NCBI GenBank assembly: GCA_019633425.1
Contig: WSUB01000047.1
Span: 124,001 to 188,000 of the forward strand
Reading direction: 5' to 3'
From: Tulasnella sp. 424
Lineage: Eukaryota; Basidiomycota; Agaricomycetes; Cantharellales; Tulasnellaceae
DNA length: 64,000 bases
Below, in pieces: positions 34,620 through 45,770 of the stretch. Within the stretch, counting starts at the first letter, position 1; each line of letters opens with the position of its first letter. Under the pieces are notes generated by a model, which did not search any database, was not told the DNA's origin, and was given only the letters and a program-made list of their open reading frames with translations. The position numbers were made by a program, and so were the translations under genes.

Positions 34620-36977
34620 CTATTCTTCAACTGATCCTAGATCTTCTTCGTCTGCCAGTGATCCCAGATCTTCGTCACCTGAATCCATGCCTGAATCCCA
34701 ATGGCTTTGAGGAGCGAATCGAGAATTCGGATCCGTCTTGAACCGATATTCTACGATTAGATGAGTCGATGAGCACCATGGAACTCCGAAGTAATCGCTG
34801 TTTCGCTCTGCTCTTTGCGGCCAATAGTCTTCATCCCAATCGTATCCAGCTCTGGGTTGAAAAGGTCTTTATCAGTTTCATCAACACGTATGTCGAGTGA
34901 AATGAACGTACTCTCCGTGAACGTTTCTTCCAAGCATAAACAGGCTTTGCGACTCATCATGCCAACCCAACGCTTTTGGGTGGGTTGTGCCCGTGGCGAG
35001 TTCATACATACACTTCTTCGTATGTCGGATGTCCCATGCCTTCACCAGTTCGTCCTTCCCTCCGGTGAATATTATTGGGAAGTCGGTTCCATGAGATGCA
35101 ATCGCACAAGATAGTACATCGCCTGAGTGACCATCCAGTAGAATCTCGGGTAGCACGGAACTGCGCATATCGAAAATGCGGACGCAAGGGTCGTCGCCAG
35201 CGGCAGCGAAGCAGTGAGGCATGTCCTATCATGGGACAACGAAATTTTTAGGGGAATTCATAAGGAGATGGAAGCAACAGCGAGCACACCTGATGGGTAG
35301 CAAGCACGCTCACAGCTGTCCCAAACCCAACTCCAACGGTTATCGCCGAGGACTCTGGAGATGCGAGATCTAGTGCCTGTACAGATAGATTTTTTGGGAG
35401 CTGAATGTCCATCTTCTCTGGTATGCCCTCCGTGCAAAGAAAGCGCGACGTTCCGGGGACCGATTCCAGCAGGCCAAAGGTTCCGGACAAGTTCGGCACC
35501 ACGATCGTGCCGTGAGGAATTTCTCCTAGAGAAATTTCGACGCCAGAACCATTTGTTCTACGCTTTGATGTCTTAATCCGACCACCGTAAGGCTCAGTGG
35601 AAGAATCTTCATCCTGTATAATTCAGGCTGTATCATGACGGAATGCATGAATCCAAAGGCAAACGTACCGACATCCATACAGGGTCATGTTCAACCAGCT
35701 TCTCTTGTTTCCAAAAGGCCACCGTTCCCCCACGATTCGCGCGAAAGACAGCTTCTTCTGTTACACCGAATGCATGGGTGTAGCCCGTGGAATTCAAGGT
35801 CCATTTGAGTCTGGATTGATCGCCTGTCTCTTGCTGGTCAATCTCTCCAGACTTCCATCCGCTCCCAAAGGCCTTGATTCTAGAATCTCCGCTGACCCAT
35901 ATTTTGCCACTCGAGTCGATTAATAGGCCCTCCAGTTCAGAAGCGAATCCGTGATTTATGCGCTCCTCCTCCCAGCTCCACCCGTCACTCCTGTCACTCT
36001 CTTCAGGCTTTGGCTGACCAATGGTATATCGCTTGAGGAGTTGAGTATCGTCACACACGACAAGCTCGTTCTTATTGAGAGCCATTTGCTCGGGTCGGCA
36101 CACATCCTTGCTAAAGGGGAAAGCCTGCGTCGTTTGGTGAATCTCAGCTCGTGCTTGCAGAATATTGAGCACTTCCTGTCTGCGTGTGGCCATGTTACGA
36201 ATGATACTTTGAACACCAGCGAAGGGGTGTGCGACCGCAAACGAACTTTGCGCTGCTTCTGAAAGCGCCACAGAGTCATAGTCCGATTCAAAACGCGACA
36301 TTGGAGTTGATAGCTTGTGGGGTCGAAGGGTCTCTTGCCACTTGGGGGGAATCACGTTGGTGTCTCGCATCCTGTTCTGCACTGCAGTGAGTGACGTTTC
36401 CCCTAGGGCGGGAGCCTACATTGCGGATGGTCTCATGATCAGAAGGTCGAAAAGAGGAAAGCCCAGAAGGGATTGCTTACCAATAAGTCAAGGAATTCGG
36501 GGTTGCTATATATCGAGCTTGCCAGATATCTCATAGTCTCAATATGCCGACCCGGCCCGGAGGGGACTGCATAGGGTTCGATACAGTCGGTCATGTCAGC
36601 CTTGTACATTCTCCGACAGATCTTGCTGAGCTTGGTAGCTGCTTCGTCGATGAACCGATTCCAAGACCCGACTTCCTCGGGTTGGCTTGGACTCGAGTCT
36701 TCACGCCGGCTCGATTCTTCCGCAGAACTGCAGAGGAATAATCAATGTCGGGTCCCAGAGAGCCTGCTCCTGCTCACTAAGATTGTTTCACAGACGTTTC
36801 CGCCGATTTTGCTGCTTCGGCAAAGTTGATCAGTCCTACCACCTCCTGGAGTGCTTTCAGCAATGCAACTTTTCGTTCCCGTCTCCCCATGCCGGTGCTG
36901 GAAGAGACGAACGCTCGGGATTCAAGTTCCCGCATCAACGTAGAGTAATCTAACTGAGGTATCTGGAAGATATCCAT
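34620..36977 (-). CDS. WD40-repeat protein, copy A
   Basis: Six minus-strand exons: 36778-36977, 36481-36727, 35669-36376, 35290-35613, 34912-35225 and 34620-34866; all phases fit; 679 residues. The N-terminal 150 residues are helical (RELESRAF .. ALQEVVGLINFAEAA .. EEVGSWNRFIDEAATKLSKI). A middle region follows with IIRNMATRRQEVLNILQARA. The clearest WD repeats are C-terminal: CFAAAGDDPCVRIFDMR, and GHSGDVLSCAIA leading to IIFTGGKDELVKAWDIR. The tail is acidic, around GYDWDEDYWPQRAERN. I recognise this as an Agaricomycete WD40-like family without assigned function; probably a beta-propeller scaffold. The start at ATG 36977 (MDIFQIPQL) is chosen because it opens directly into the conserved part; the frame is open up to 37181. 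A tandem relative lies at 37404-39524. Confidence 0.78.
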
Positions 36978-37403
36978 GGGATGGTTCGATGGGAGGGTGA
37001 GGTACAACGTGAAGCTAGCCAGAAGATGGTGGACACCTCGTTGCTCACAGCAGATAACTGAACCACGAGGCGACTTCTCAGAAGCAGCCGAACAAGACAC
37101 GTATCTGTGCAATCTCTGAAGAATCGGCGCTGCAACTACAAAGGTGTCTTCTCCTTGCCCAATCATTGGGCCGGTATTCACGTCAATAAGCCATCTCCGG
37201 TCTTCCTAAGGACATGCAAACGGGTATTAAGGGATCTTGGACCCTCCACACGCGGCAAGAAAAATCGAACGTCGAGCTTTCCACGCTACAGCCTGACCAC
37301 GGACGCAATTCAAGTTTGATTATTCATTGACTACCAGCCATACTGATACATGCCCCTTGCTGGGCGATGTGTTGGCTCTACAAAGTCGGGTACGTGCGAT
37401 GCA

Positions 37404-39524
37404 CTAGCCTGAGCTGGGAAGGGATATAAGATGCCGTGTACGGTGCAGCACCAGCGGGTTCCAAGGTAATCTGGCCCCCTTGGCTATTTTCGGCCATTGG
37501 TTTGCCTCCGCATACTTGGAATTCTCTAGAGCCGTATAGTCCAAGTCATCGCTGTAAATTCGGAGTATCTTAGACGGTGATCCCGTATGCCGTTCAAACC
37601 CCGGACTCTCCCGAACTTGGTGATGTGAACTTTTTGACCGCCGACGAAGAGTGTGCTCCCATCAGGATGCCATAGAAGATCGCGAACTTGCAGGCATCCA
37701 GTGGACAGCTCGTACATTCAAATATTTTGTGCGCTGAATATCCCAAGCTTTCACGAGTTCGTCCTTCCCACCCGTGAAGATAACAGGGAAGTGCCCCCGA
37801 AACCAGCTACGGCACAGGCTTGCAGATCGTGGGTATTTCCTTGAATCAGCAACTGAGGGAATGGGATAGTGTTACGGTAATCGAAAATTCGGACATTGGA
37901 GTCGTTTCCAGCAGCAACGACGAAATGGAGGATATCCTGGGGCCGTCCCGGTAGGTCAGCACTAATCCTTTACCAACACACCACGGCATCCCACCTGATG
38001 AGTGACCAATCGAGCGACTGACTGCCCTAAACCCGAGCAAGTTATCGAAGCGCTGGAGCTCGGTTTCTCGATGTTAAACAGCCGTACAGCTAGAGATGAT
38101 GGGTTCCTTCCGCCTGACGGCGAATCCGTACAGACCCATTTTGAGTGCCAGTTGCTCTAGTTCTTGCAAAAGGCGGGTCAAGCCAGTCACCTTGAAGGTT
38201 AAATGAGCTTGTTTTCCTCTATTAGACACTGCTTTCGAGACCTGAAACAGCGGCGAGTATAAGCACATACGAGGTATCTTTCGCAATGGTGTCCACGAAA
38301 CTGAACGCGAAGGTCCACCAAATCTCCCATCTCCAAAAGGCGAGCTCTCCTTCCGATTTCAATCTGATAATACGGTCGTCGAAGGCGGGAAATTTTCCAG
38401 AAGAGTTCAAGACATGGACCAAATCCCCTGCTAGTGTGTCCGAGTCGTATGCGCGAATCCTGCGCCCTCCGTCTGCCCAAACTTTGTTCGAGTGAGCCTG
38501 AAGCCTGCCAAAGAGCTGGGTTCGAAAATCTATTGGTCTCTAATTGATCGGCATCCTCCGCTTCGTACAGTTTCTACCAGCATTGGGTGGGTTGCTGGGG
38601 TGCTTCTCGAAGTCTCTAATGGCTGGACGCTACGACTGAGCTGGCATAGGTGCAGTCGTGGGCTACTCTCTCGGTTCACGGGAGTAGTCGTTATGAAGAG
38701 CCTGTCTCCAGAGACGGCAAGCCCTCTTGGGATCATGTAGGTCAACCTCTGGCAGTCTACGACAGCCCGGGCTTGCACCACAGCCACAAGCAGATTCTCC
38801 GCACTGGTGTCGAAGTCTGCTGTGTCAATAATCTGCATTATTTTCGCCGTTTTGTACTTTGAGGTGAAGCGAGAGAGTAACGTCGAAGCTTCATCCGGCC
38901 TCGGAGTGGAACTCCAGCTCGGTGGAAGGAAGAGCCCTTCCAAGATCGTTTGAGCGCCGTTGCCAAGCATTTGGAATACGAAGAGTCCTCTAATGAGGAT
39001 ACCCTAGGATAAAACGTTATGAGCACGGTGTCATCATGGGGCTAACGATGAGCTTACCGATAATACTTTGGCCGACAGCGAGCCCGTAGGTTTTGGTCTG
39101 CAAGCAATCCTGTTTTTCGAGAGGACGGACGAAGGGATCGACTTGCTCTACTAAGTTATGGTAATATTGCTTCCAGCAGAGTTGGGGGATAAGTTCGTCT
39201 GCCTCGGTGACCAATGCTCTCAACCGAGATCTCGTCATCCGCCATTGACCGCTAGGCCTTGCGCATCACCGCAGCCAGTTTAACCAGTGCTAAAAGGTAT
39301 ACCGCCAGCTCGTTAGATATCTCGCTCTTAGGGTTAAATTTTGGAGGACAATTGTCGAGAGCAGACGAAAATATTGCATGATCGTGCTGCGGGAGTCGAA
39401 TCGAGGGGCCTGCGGCGTAGGGGCGGTTCGGGATGTATGGGTACATAAAAGGAAGGCCTCCCGGAAGAGCCATAAGATTCGATAGCTCGGATTTCATGCC
39501 GGAGGGAAATTGACTTGGAGTCAC
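37404..39524 (-). pseudogene. WD40-repeat protein, copy B, frameshifted
   Basis: Minus-strand paralogue of copy A in tandem. Recognisable parts: LRALVTEADELIPQLCWKQY (about 39160-39230); exon from 39002 down (GILIRGLFVFQMLGNG), joined by an intron from GTTAGC to CCTAG; FGRLQAHSNKVWADGGRRIR (about 38440-38500); FVVAAGNDSNVRIFDYR and VIFTGGKDELVKAWDIQ (37730-37910); and YELSTGCLQVRDLLWHPDG. Between the last WD blocks one base is missing at a C run (37794-37798), leading to a stop. An extra base near 37715-37721 restores the frame. The final exon reads DLDYTALENSKYAEANQWPK up to the stop at 37404. Divergence from copy A is high, so this is an old duplicate. It may be a real pseudogene, or the two indels may be sequence errors. 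Confidence 0.65.
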
Positions 39525-39848
39525 GGTCGAAGTTTAAAAGCAACAAAGGAACAAAGTAAGGTGTGAAAGAAACGCCCTGGCACCGGGCTAAGCGTTTCTA
39601 AATACTGGGTCAGATTATACGGCTACTTGGACGTCTACGGGTATGACGCGACGCCCATTGTGGGTACCGCTCTCTTAAAAAGTGACTCTGATTAGGGGGG
39701 CTTCGGTGAGTTTTGGAAGCGCCCGTTGGAACTGCCCAGCACGGTCTAAAGGGACTCAGGCGTTTCAAAAAGCTGCTCTTCAGCTATTTTGTAAGGTCTG
39801 GGCATAATATAGAAAAAAACGCGAAGCATAGCATATATACAACTCCGT
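39525..39848. other. Short intergenic, array boundary
   Basis: Lies between WD40 copy B and the first F-box gene. From about 39828 the sequence agcatagcatatataca matches the 3' flank of the other F-box copies; before that there is no similarity to the array, so the array starts here. Confidence 0.5.
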
Positions 39849-41336
39849 CTAATATTCAACCGATAGCTCACTATTCGAATCGGATTCAATATCGGAGTCT
39901 CCTTCAATTAAATTACCTTGCCCGAGCAAGTCAATGATTCGTTGCTTCACGTCACCATCCAACTCCGATTCTATGATCCTCAGCTTCAGTACTTGCGGCA
40001 ACAATGTTCCTTCCGCGCCCCTTGCTCGCGCTTCTAACATCCTCAAACAGCCATCCCAATCGCACTCCAGTGCGACGATCATCATCTCCTCCATCCCCTG
40101 TAGAAGAAATCTGTCCCCGTTGACTGCTTCCCCGTCCTCCAAGGCCGCGGAGAGGATATTAAAGAGAGCCTCTGGTTGGTACTCATCCGAAATGTAAACG
40201 TTGGTTGCGCGTGGCAGCTTTCGTAGAAACCCCCGCAGCTCTGTTTCCTCCTCAAACGGGAATCGAGCGGAGAGCCACAGTGTAGCGGCAAATTCTACGT
40301 TCCTTGACGGGAGGAGCCGATCTACGACCCATGTGAGAAGTCGCGCGAATTCTTCGCATCTGAAAGAGAGAGAGAATATGGAATGAGTGAAGTGTTCGCC
40401 ATCGCATGTTACTCTAAGGTCGAAAGTGTCGTCATCTGGGATAATCCAAACCCTGCGGCGGGGGCCGGAGTGGGGATTGGCCCGTGGAGTCGCGAGGAAA
40501 AATGGGATGATATGCTCCAGACTGCTCTCCCGACAATCGTAAACAATGTAAGAAAACCTGGAACACGCAGGCGTAGAGACATGACGGAGCAGAAAGTCGG
40601 ACAGTGACCCTGGGAGGTCTAGTTCGATGGTTTTGAGGTGAGGTCGATGGAGAATGGGGAAAGTGTCTGGTTCGGTTTCCTCCGACGGTGAATGTCTCTG
40701 GCCGATTCGCAATGTCGTTAAGAGTGGGTTGTTTATGAGGATGTGGGCCAGGTCAAGAGTGGTGATAACGTGTGTGGTCCTGTGGTCTATGGTCAGGGAC
40801 GACAGCCCTGAGAGTAGCCCCCTGTTCCATGGAAGGGTAACGCCCTTGCAGTAGAGGTACCGTAGCCGAGGCAGCGGTCCACCAGCAAAAGGGCTTTGAA
40901 GCGAATTGGAGTAATTTTTGACCACTACCAGCGACTCCAGAAGTGGAGCCTCCTGCGGCTGTACTTCGTTTGGGAGCAAATTGTAGGGTACGTCCACCAA
41001 GACCGCTTTCCGCCACCTTTTAATATGTGGGTTGACCAGATCCATAAATGAGCGAATTGCTGAGTGTAGGCCAGCGCATCGTATACAAAGAGGTGCGGTC
41101 TTGGATAAGGAGAGAGCCTTCGTGGTGATTGAAAGGTCGTCGTAGGAACCGAGGTATGTCCAGAGCCAGGGGGTATACTCGATCATCAAATGCCAGCCTT
41201 TGGATACCATCGTCAAGGTAGAGAGTTTCACTAAAGGTGACTCTCTGCGACTCGGCCTAGATCGGATGTGAATGGGCGGCGGTCGGATGACGAGCAGGAT
41301 GATTTCGCATAGTAGATCATCGGAGAGGCGCTGCAT
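39849..41336 (-). CDS. F-box protein, tandem copy 1
   Basis: Single-exon gene, 495 residues. The N-terminal F-box is MQRLSDDLLCEIILLVIRPP, continuing LSTLTMVSKGWHLMIEYTPWLW. A long leucine-rich region follows, with blocks such as PHIKRWRKAV, LPRLRYLYCKGVTLPWNRG, LSSLTIDH and HLKTIELDLPGSLSDFLLRH. The C-terminus is acidic (LIEGDSDIESDSNSELSVEY). F-box proteins act as substrate receptors of SCF (Skp1-Cullin-F-box) ubiquitin ligases; the LRR-like part would bind the target, which is unknown. Start is the ATG at the F-box. It is the copy furthest from the mL59 promoter and does not have an mL59 fragment on its 3' side. Confidence 0.88.
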   Translation of the reverse strand: MQRLSDDLLCEIILLVIRPPPIHIRSRPSRRESPLVKLSTLTMVSKGWHLMIEYTPWLWTYLGSYDDLSITTKALSLSKTAPLCIRCAGLHSAIRSFMDLVNPHIKRWRKAVLVDVPYNLLPNEVQPQEAPLLESLVVVKNYSNSLQSPFAGGPLPRLRYLYCKGVTLPWNRGLLSGLSSLTIDHRTTHVITTLDLAHILINNPLLTTLRIGQRHSPSEETEPDTFPILHRPHLKTIELDLPGSLSDFLLRHVSTPACSRFSYIVYDCRESSLEHIIPFFLATPRANPHSGPRRRVWIIPDDDTFDLRVTCDGEHFTHSIFSLSFRCEEFARLLTWVVDRLLPSRNVEFAATLWLSARFPFEEETELRGFLRKLPRATNVYISDEYQPEALFNILSAALEDGEAVNGDRFLLQGMEEMMIVALECDWDGCLRMLEARARGAEGTLLPQVLKLRIIESELDGDVKQRIIDLLGQGNLIEGDSDIESDSNSELSVEY

Positions 41337-41699
41337 TGCGAAGGACCAACAGAAGCCGCACGCAAACTGTGGTGCGACCGACCATCAGTTGTTTTACCAA
41401 AGAGGGAGCGAGAGCTTTAGCTTACTATGTGCGCGAACGACTGGTCTTAGGCTCAGTCGTACACTGATAACGACTTTGGAGGTAGGGCTGGGTGCGTTGT
41501 CCTCTGATTCCGGTCAAGAGTAAAACTACAGTCCTAAAAGCCTAAGTTTAATGGTAAAATAAATTTGCTTTCTAAGACTATTACCTTACGAGCGGGGTTA
41601 CGGGTGACTTGGCGATGGTAAAAGGGACAATGTCACCGCTGGCCTGGGAAACGCCGTTTTTTGGACCCCAAAAATCGACGTCTCGAAAACGCGGACCAT

Positions 41700-41772
41700 T
41701 GTCAACTTCAACGTCCCTCTTTCGGCGGTTCCGCGCACGAGAGCTCGGTCACGTACTCTCGTCAGCATAGCA
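41700..41772 (+). pseudogene. Truncated 5' fragment of the mL59 gene (most decayed)
   Basis: Plus-strand remnant corresponding to the first 22 codons of the mL59 gene. The start codon is disrupted (ATTG in place of ATG) and an extra G is present in the RRFR-coding part. It ends at the common junction cagcatagcatag, directly before the 3' flank of F-box copy 2. Confidence 0.75.
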
Positions 41773-41792
41773 TAGCATATATACAACCTCGC

Positions 41793-43304
41793 CTAATATT
41801 CAACCGATAGCTCACTATTCGAATCGTCTTCAAGATCCGAATCTCCTTCAATTAAATTACCTTGCCCGAAAAAGTCGATGATTCGTTGCCTCACGTCTCT
41901 ATCCAACTCCGATTTAATGGTCCTCAGCTTGAGCACTTGCGGCAACAATGTTCCTTCCGCGCTCCTTGTCCGCTCCTCTAACATCCTCAAACAGCCATCC
42001 AAATCGCGCTCCAGTTCGATTATCATCATCTCCTCCATCCCTTGTAGAAGAAACCTGTCTCCGTTGACTGCTTCCCCGTCCTCCAAGGTCGCTGAGAGGA
42101 TATTGAAGAGAACTTCTGGTTTGTACCCATCTGAGAGGTAAACGTTGGTTGCGCGTGGCAGCTTTCGTAGAAACCCCCGCAGCTCTTTTTCCTCCTCAAA
42201 CGGGAATACTTCGGAGAGCAACAATGTAGCGGCTAATTCCACATTCGTTGACGGGAGGAGCCGATCTACGAGCCATGTAAGGAGTCGCGCGAATTCTTCG
42301 CATTTGAAAGTTAGAGAAAAGGTGGAATGACTGAAGGGTTCGCCATCGTATATTATTATAAGGTTGAGAGTGTCGTTGTCTGGGATAATCCAAACCCTGC
42401 AGCGGGGTCCGGAGCGGGTATTGGCCGACAGAGTCGAGAGGAAAAATGGAATGATATGCTCCAGACTGCTCTCCCAACAATCGTGAACCACGTAAGAAAA
42501 CTTGGAACATGCTGGGGCAGAGACATGACGGAGCATAAAATTGGACAGTGACCCTGGGAGGTCTAGCTCGAGGGTTTTGAGGTGAGGTCGATGGAGGACG
42601 GGGAAAGTATCTGGGTCGGTTTCCTCCGGTGGTGAATGTCGTTGGGTGATCCGCAATGTCGTCAAAAGTGGGTTGTTTATGAGGATGTGGGCCAGGTCGG
42701 GGGTGGTGATAACGTGCCCAGTCTCGTGGTGGATGGTCAGGGACGATAGGCCTGAGAATAGCCCACTGTTCCATGGAAGGGCAACGCTTTTGCAGTAGAG
42801 GTACCGTAGCCGAGGCAGCGGTCCGCCACCAAAAGGGTTCTGAGGCTCGTAGGAGTAGGTTTTAATTATTACCAGCGACTCCAGAATTGGAGCCTCCTGC
42901 TGCTGTAGAGTATCCTGCAGCAAGTCATCGGGCACATGCAGGAAGATTGCCACCCTCCACCGTTTGATGTGCGTTTTGACAAGGTTCAAATATGAGCGGG
43001 TTGGTGGGGGGTCCCATCTGAGCCAACGTTGCTTCACGCCGCTGCATTTTATGTAAAGAGATGCGGCCTTGGATAGCGACAGAGCCTTTGTGGTGATTGA
43101 AAGGGGGTCATCGGAACTGAGGTACGTCCAGAGTCGGGGTGTGTGCTCGATCATCAAGTGCCAGCCTTTGGATACCATGGCCAAGGTAGAAAGTTTCTCC
43201 AAAGGCGAGACTGCATGATCGTACGTGGCTCCCCCGTGAGTGGGAGGTGAACGGATAACGAGCAGGATGATTTCGCATAGTAGATCATCGGAGAGGCGCT
43301 GCAT
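41793..43304 (-). CDS. F-box protein, tandem copy 2
   Basis: Single-exon, 503 residues, same architecture as copy 1. F-box at residues 1-50 (LSDDLLCEIILLVIRSPP .. LAMVSKGWHLMIEHTPRLW), then the leucine-rich substrate region and an acidic tail (LIEGDSDLEDDSNSELSVEY). It has about 8 more residues than copy 1 in the segment after SLSKAASLYIKC (RWLRWDPPPTRSYLNLVK). No stop or frameshift. Likely an SCF receptor subunit; target unknown. Its upstream region contains a copy of the bidirectional promoter and an mL59 fragment (43704-43775). Confidence 0.88.
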   Translation of the reverse strand: MQRLSDDLLCEIILLVIRSPPTHGGATYDHAVSPLEKLSTLAMVSKGWHLMIEHTPRLWTYLSSDDPLSITTKALSLSKAASLYIKCSGVKQRWLRWDPPPTRSYLNLVKTHIKRWRVAIFLHVPDDLLQDTLQQQEAPILESLVIIKTYSYEPQNPFGGGPLPRLRYLYCKSVALPWNSGLFSGLSSLTIHHETGHVITTPDLAHILINNPLLTTLRITQRHSPPEETDPDTFPVLHRPHLKTLELDLPGSLSNFMLRHVSAPACSKFSYVVHDCWESSLEHIIPFFLSTLSANTRSGPRCRVWIIPDNDTLNLIIIYDGEPFSHSTFSLTFKCEEFARLLTWLVDRLLPSTNVELAATLLLSEVFPFEEEKELRGFLRKLPRATNVYLSDGYKPEVLFNILSATLEDGEAVNGDRFLLQGMEEMMIIELERDLDGCLRMLEERTRSAEGTLLPQVLKLRTIKSELDRDVRQRIIDFFGQGNLIEGDSDLEDDSNSELSVEY

Positions 43305-43703
43305 CGCGAAAGACTAACAGAAGCTGTACGCAAAGTATGACGCAACCGATCGTCAGTTATTTTCCCCGAAAGAGAACGAGAGGTTCAGCTTACTATGTAC
43401 CCGAACGACTAGTATTGGGTTCAGTCGTACACTGATAACGGCTTTAGGGGTAGGGCTGGGTGCGTTGTCCTCTGATTCCGATCAAGAGTAAAACTACAGT
43501 CGTGAAAGCCTAAGTTTAATAGGAGAACACAATTCCTTTTCAAGACTATTACCTTACGAGCGGCGCCGGTGGCGGTGTGGCTTGGGCGGTGGTGCAAGAG
43601 ACGTGACGCCGATGGCCTGGGAAACGCCGTTTGTCTGAACTCCCTCGCGTCCCAAAAAGTCGACCTCCACCATGCACGAACACGATCGCGAAAACGCGGA
43701 CCC

Positions 43704-43775
43704 ATGTCAATTTCAACATCCCTCGTTCGGCGTTTCCGCGCTCAAGAGTTCGGTCATGTACTCTCGTCAGCATAG
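43704..43775 (+). pseudogene. Truncated 5' fragment of the mL59 gene, start codon intact
   Basis: Encodes MSISTSLVRRFRAQEFGHVL followed by SSA and a stop created at the repeat junction. It matches residues 1-20 of intact mL59 (MSTSTSLVRRFRARELGHVL). Its upstream flank is also shared with that of the real gene, so a short transcript could still be made. Confidence 0.8.
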
Positions 43776-43795
43776 CATGGCATACACAACTCCGT

Positions 43796-45287
43796 CTAAT
43801 ATTCAACCGATAGTTCACTATTCGAATCGTCAAGTTCGAGGTCCGAATCTCCTTCAATTAAATTACCTTGCCCAAGCAAGTCGATGATTCGTTGCCTCAC
43901 GTCACCATCCAACTCCGATTCTACGATCCTCAGCTTTAGTACTTGCGGCACCAACATTCCTTCCGCGCTCCTTGTTCGCGCTTCTAGCATCCTCAAACAA
44001 CCATTCCAATCGACCTCCAGTCCGAAGATCACCATCTCCTCCATCCCTTGTAGAAGAAACCTGTCCCCGTTGACTGCTTCCCCCTCCTCTAAGACCTTTG
44101 AGAGGACATCGAAAAGAACTTCTGGTTGACACTGATCCAAAATATAAACGTTGGTGGCGCGTGGCAGCTTTTGTAGAAACCCCCGCAGCTCTGTTTCCTC
44201 CTCATATGGGGATTCATCGGAGAGCCACAATGTAGCGGCTAATTCCACGTTCGTTGACGGGAGGAGCTGATCCACGACCCATGTAAGGAGTCGCGCGGAT
44301 TCTTCGCATCTGAAGGATAGAGAAAATATGGAACGAGTGAGGTATTCGCCATCGTATGTCACTCTGAGGTCGAGAGTGTCGTCGTCTGCGATGATCCAAA
44401 CCCTGCGGCGGAGGCCGGAGTGGGTATTGGCCGCTAGCGTCGAGAGGAAAAATGGGATGATATGCTCCAGACTGCTCTCCCGACAATCGCGAACATCGTA
44501 AGAAAACTTGGAACATGCTGGCGCAGAGACATGACGGAGCACAAAGTTGGACACTGGCTCTGAAAGGTCTAGCTCGAGGGTTTTGAGGTGAGGTCGATGG
44601 AGAATGGGGAAAGTGTCTGGGTCAGTTTCTTCCGATGGCGAATATCGCTGGCTGATCCGCAATGTCGTCAAAAGTGGGTTGTTTATGAGGATGTGGGCCA
44701 GGTCGAGGGTGGTGACTGCGTGTTGGGTTCCGTGGTCGATGGTTAGGGACGATAGGCCTGAGAGTAGCCCCCCTGTTCCACCAAAGGGCAATGCCCTTGC
44801 AGTAGAGGTACCGTAGCCGAGGCAGCGGTCCGCCAACAAAAGGGCTTTGAAGCGATTTGGAGTAATGTTTAACTATTACCAGCGACTCCAGAAGTGGAGC
44901 CTCTTGCGGCTGTAATTCATTTGGGAGGCAATCGTCGGGTACGTCCAGGAAGACCGCTTTCCGCCACCTTTTAATATGTGGGTTGACTAGATCCATAAAT
45001 GAGCGAATTTCTGGTCCTGGACCACTGAGGCTTATACAAAGAGGTGCGGTCTTGGATAATGAGAGAGCCTTGGTGGTAATTGGAAGGTTGTCGTAGGAAC
45101 CGAGGTATGTCCAGAGCCAGGGTGTATGCTCGATCATCAAATGCCAGCCTTTCGATACCATCCCCAAAGTAGAGAGTTGTACCAAAGGTGACCCTTTCCG
45201 AGTTGGCGCAAGTCGGATGTGAATGGGCGGCGGTCGGATGACGAGCAGGACGATTTCGCATAGTAGATCATCGGAGAGGCGCTGCAT
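43796..45287 (-). pseudogene. F-box protein, tandem copy 3, single-base frameshift
   Basis: Homologous along its whole length to copies 1, 2 and 4. The first part (to WWNRG) is in one frame and the rest (GLLSGLSSLTIDHG to ELSVEY) in another. The break is a run of six C at 44768-44773, where copy 1 has five. Removing one C restores a full-length protein of about the same size as the other copies. No other lesions seen, so this is either a very recent inactivation or a homopolymer error. F-box N-terminus: MQRLSDDLLCEIVLLVIRPP. Confidence 0.85.
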
Positions 45288-45688
45288 CGCGAAAGCCTAA
45301 CAGAAGCTGTACGCAAAGTATGACGCAGCCGACCGTCAGTTATTTGTCCCGGAAGGTGAACGACAGGTTCAGCTTACTATGTACCCGAACGACTAGTATT
45401 GGGCTCAGTCGTACACTGATAACGGCTTTAGGGGTAGGGCTGGGTGCGTTGTCCTCTGACCCCGATCAAGAGTAAAACTATAGTCCTAAGGCCTAAGTTT
45501 AATGGTAAAACACAATTTCTTGCTAAGACTATTACCTTAAAAGCGGCGCCGGTGGCAGGTGACTTGGGCGCGGTGGTGCAAGAGACGTTACGCCGGTGGC
45601 CTGGGAAACGCCGCTTTCGTGGACCCTGAACTCCACGTCCCAAAATCGACCTCCGCCGACAAACACGATCTCGAAAACGCGGGCGCTT

Positions 45689-45747
45689 GTCAACTCGTTC
45701 GGCGTTTTCGCGCACGAGAGCTCGGTCACGTACTCTCGTCAGCATAG
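45689..45747 (+). pseudogene. Truncated 5' fragment of the mL59 gene, partly deleted
   Basis: Plus-strand remnant with the start region shortened (no ATG at the usual place), keeping LVRRFRARELGHVLSSA and ending at the same junction as the other fragments. Confidence 0.75.
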
Positions 45748-45770
45748 CATAGCATGCACAACTCCGTCTA

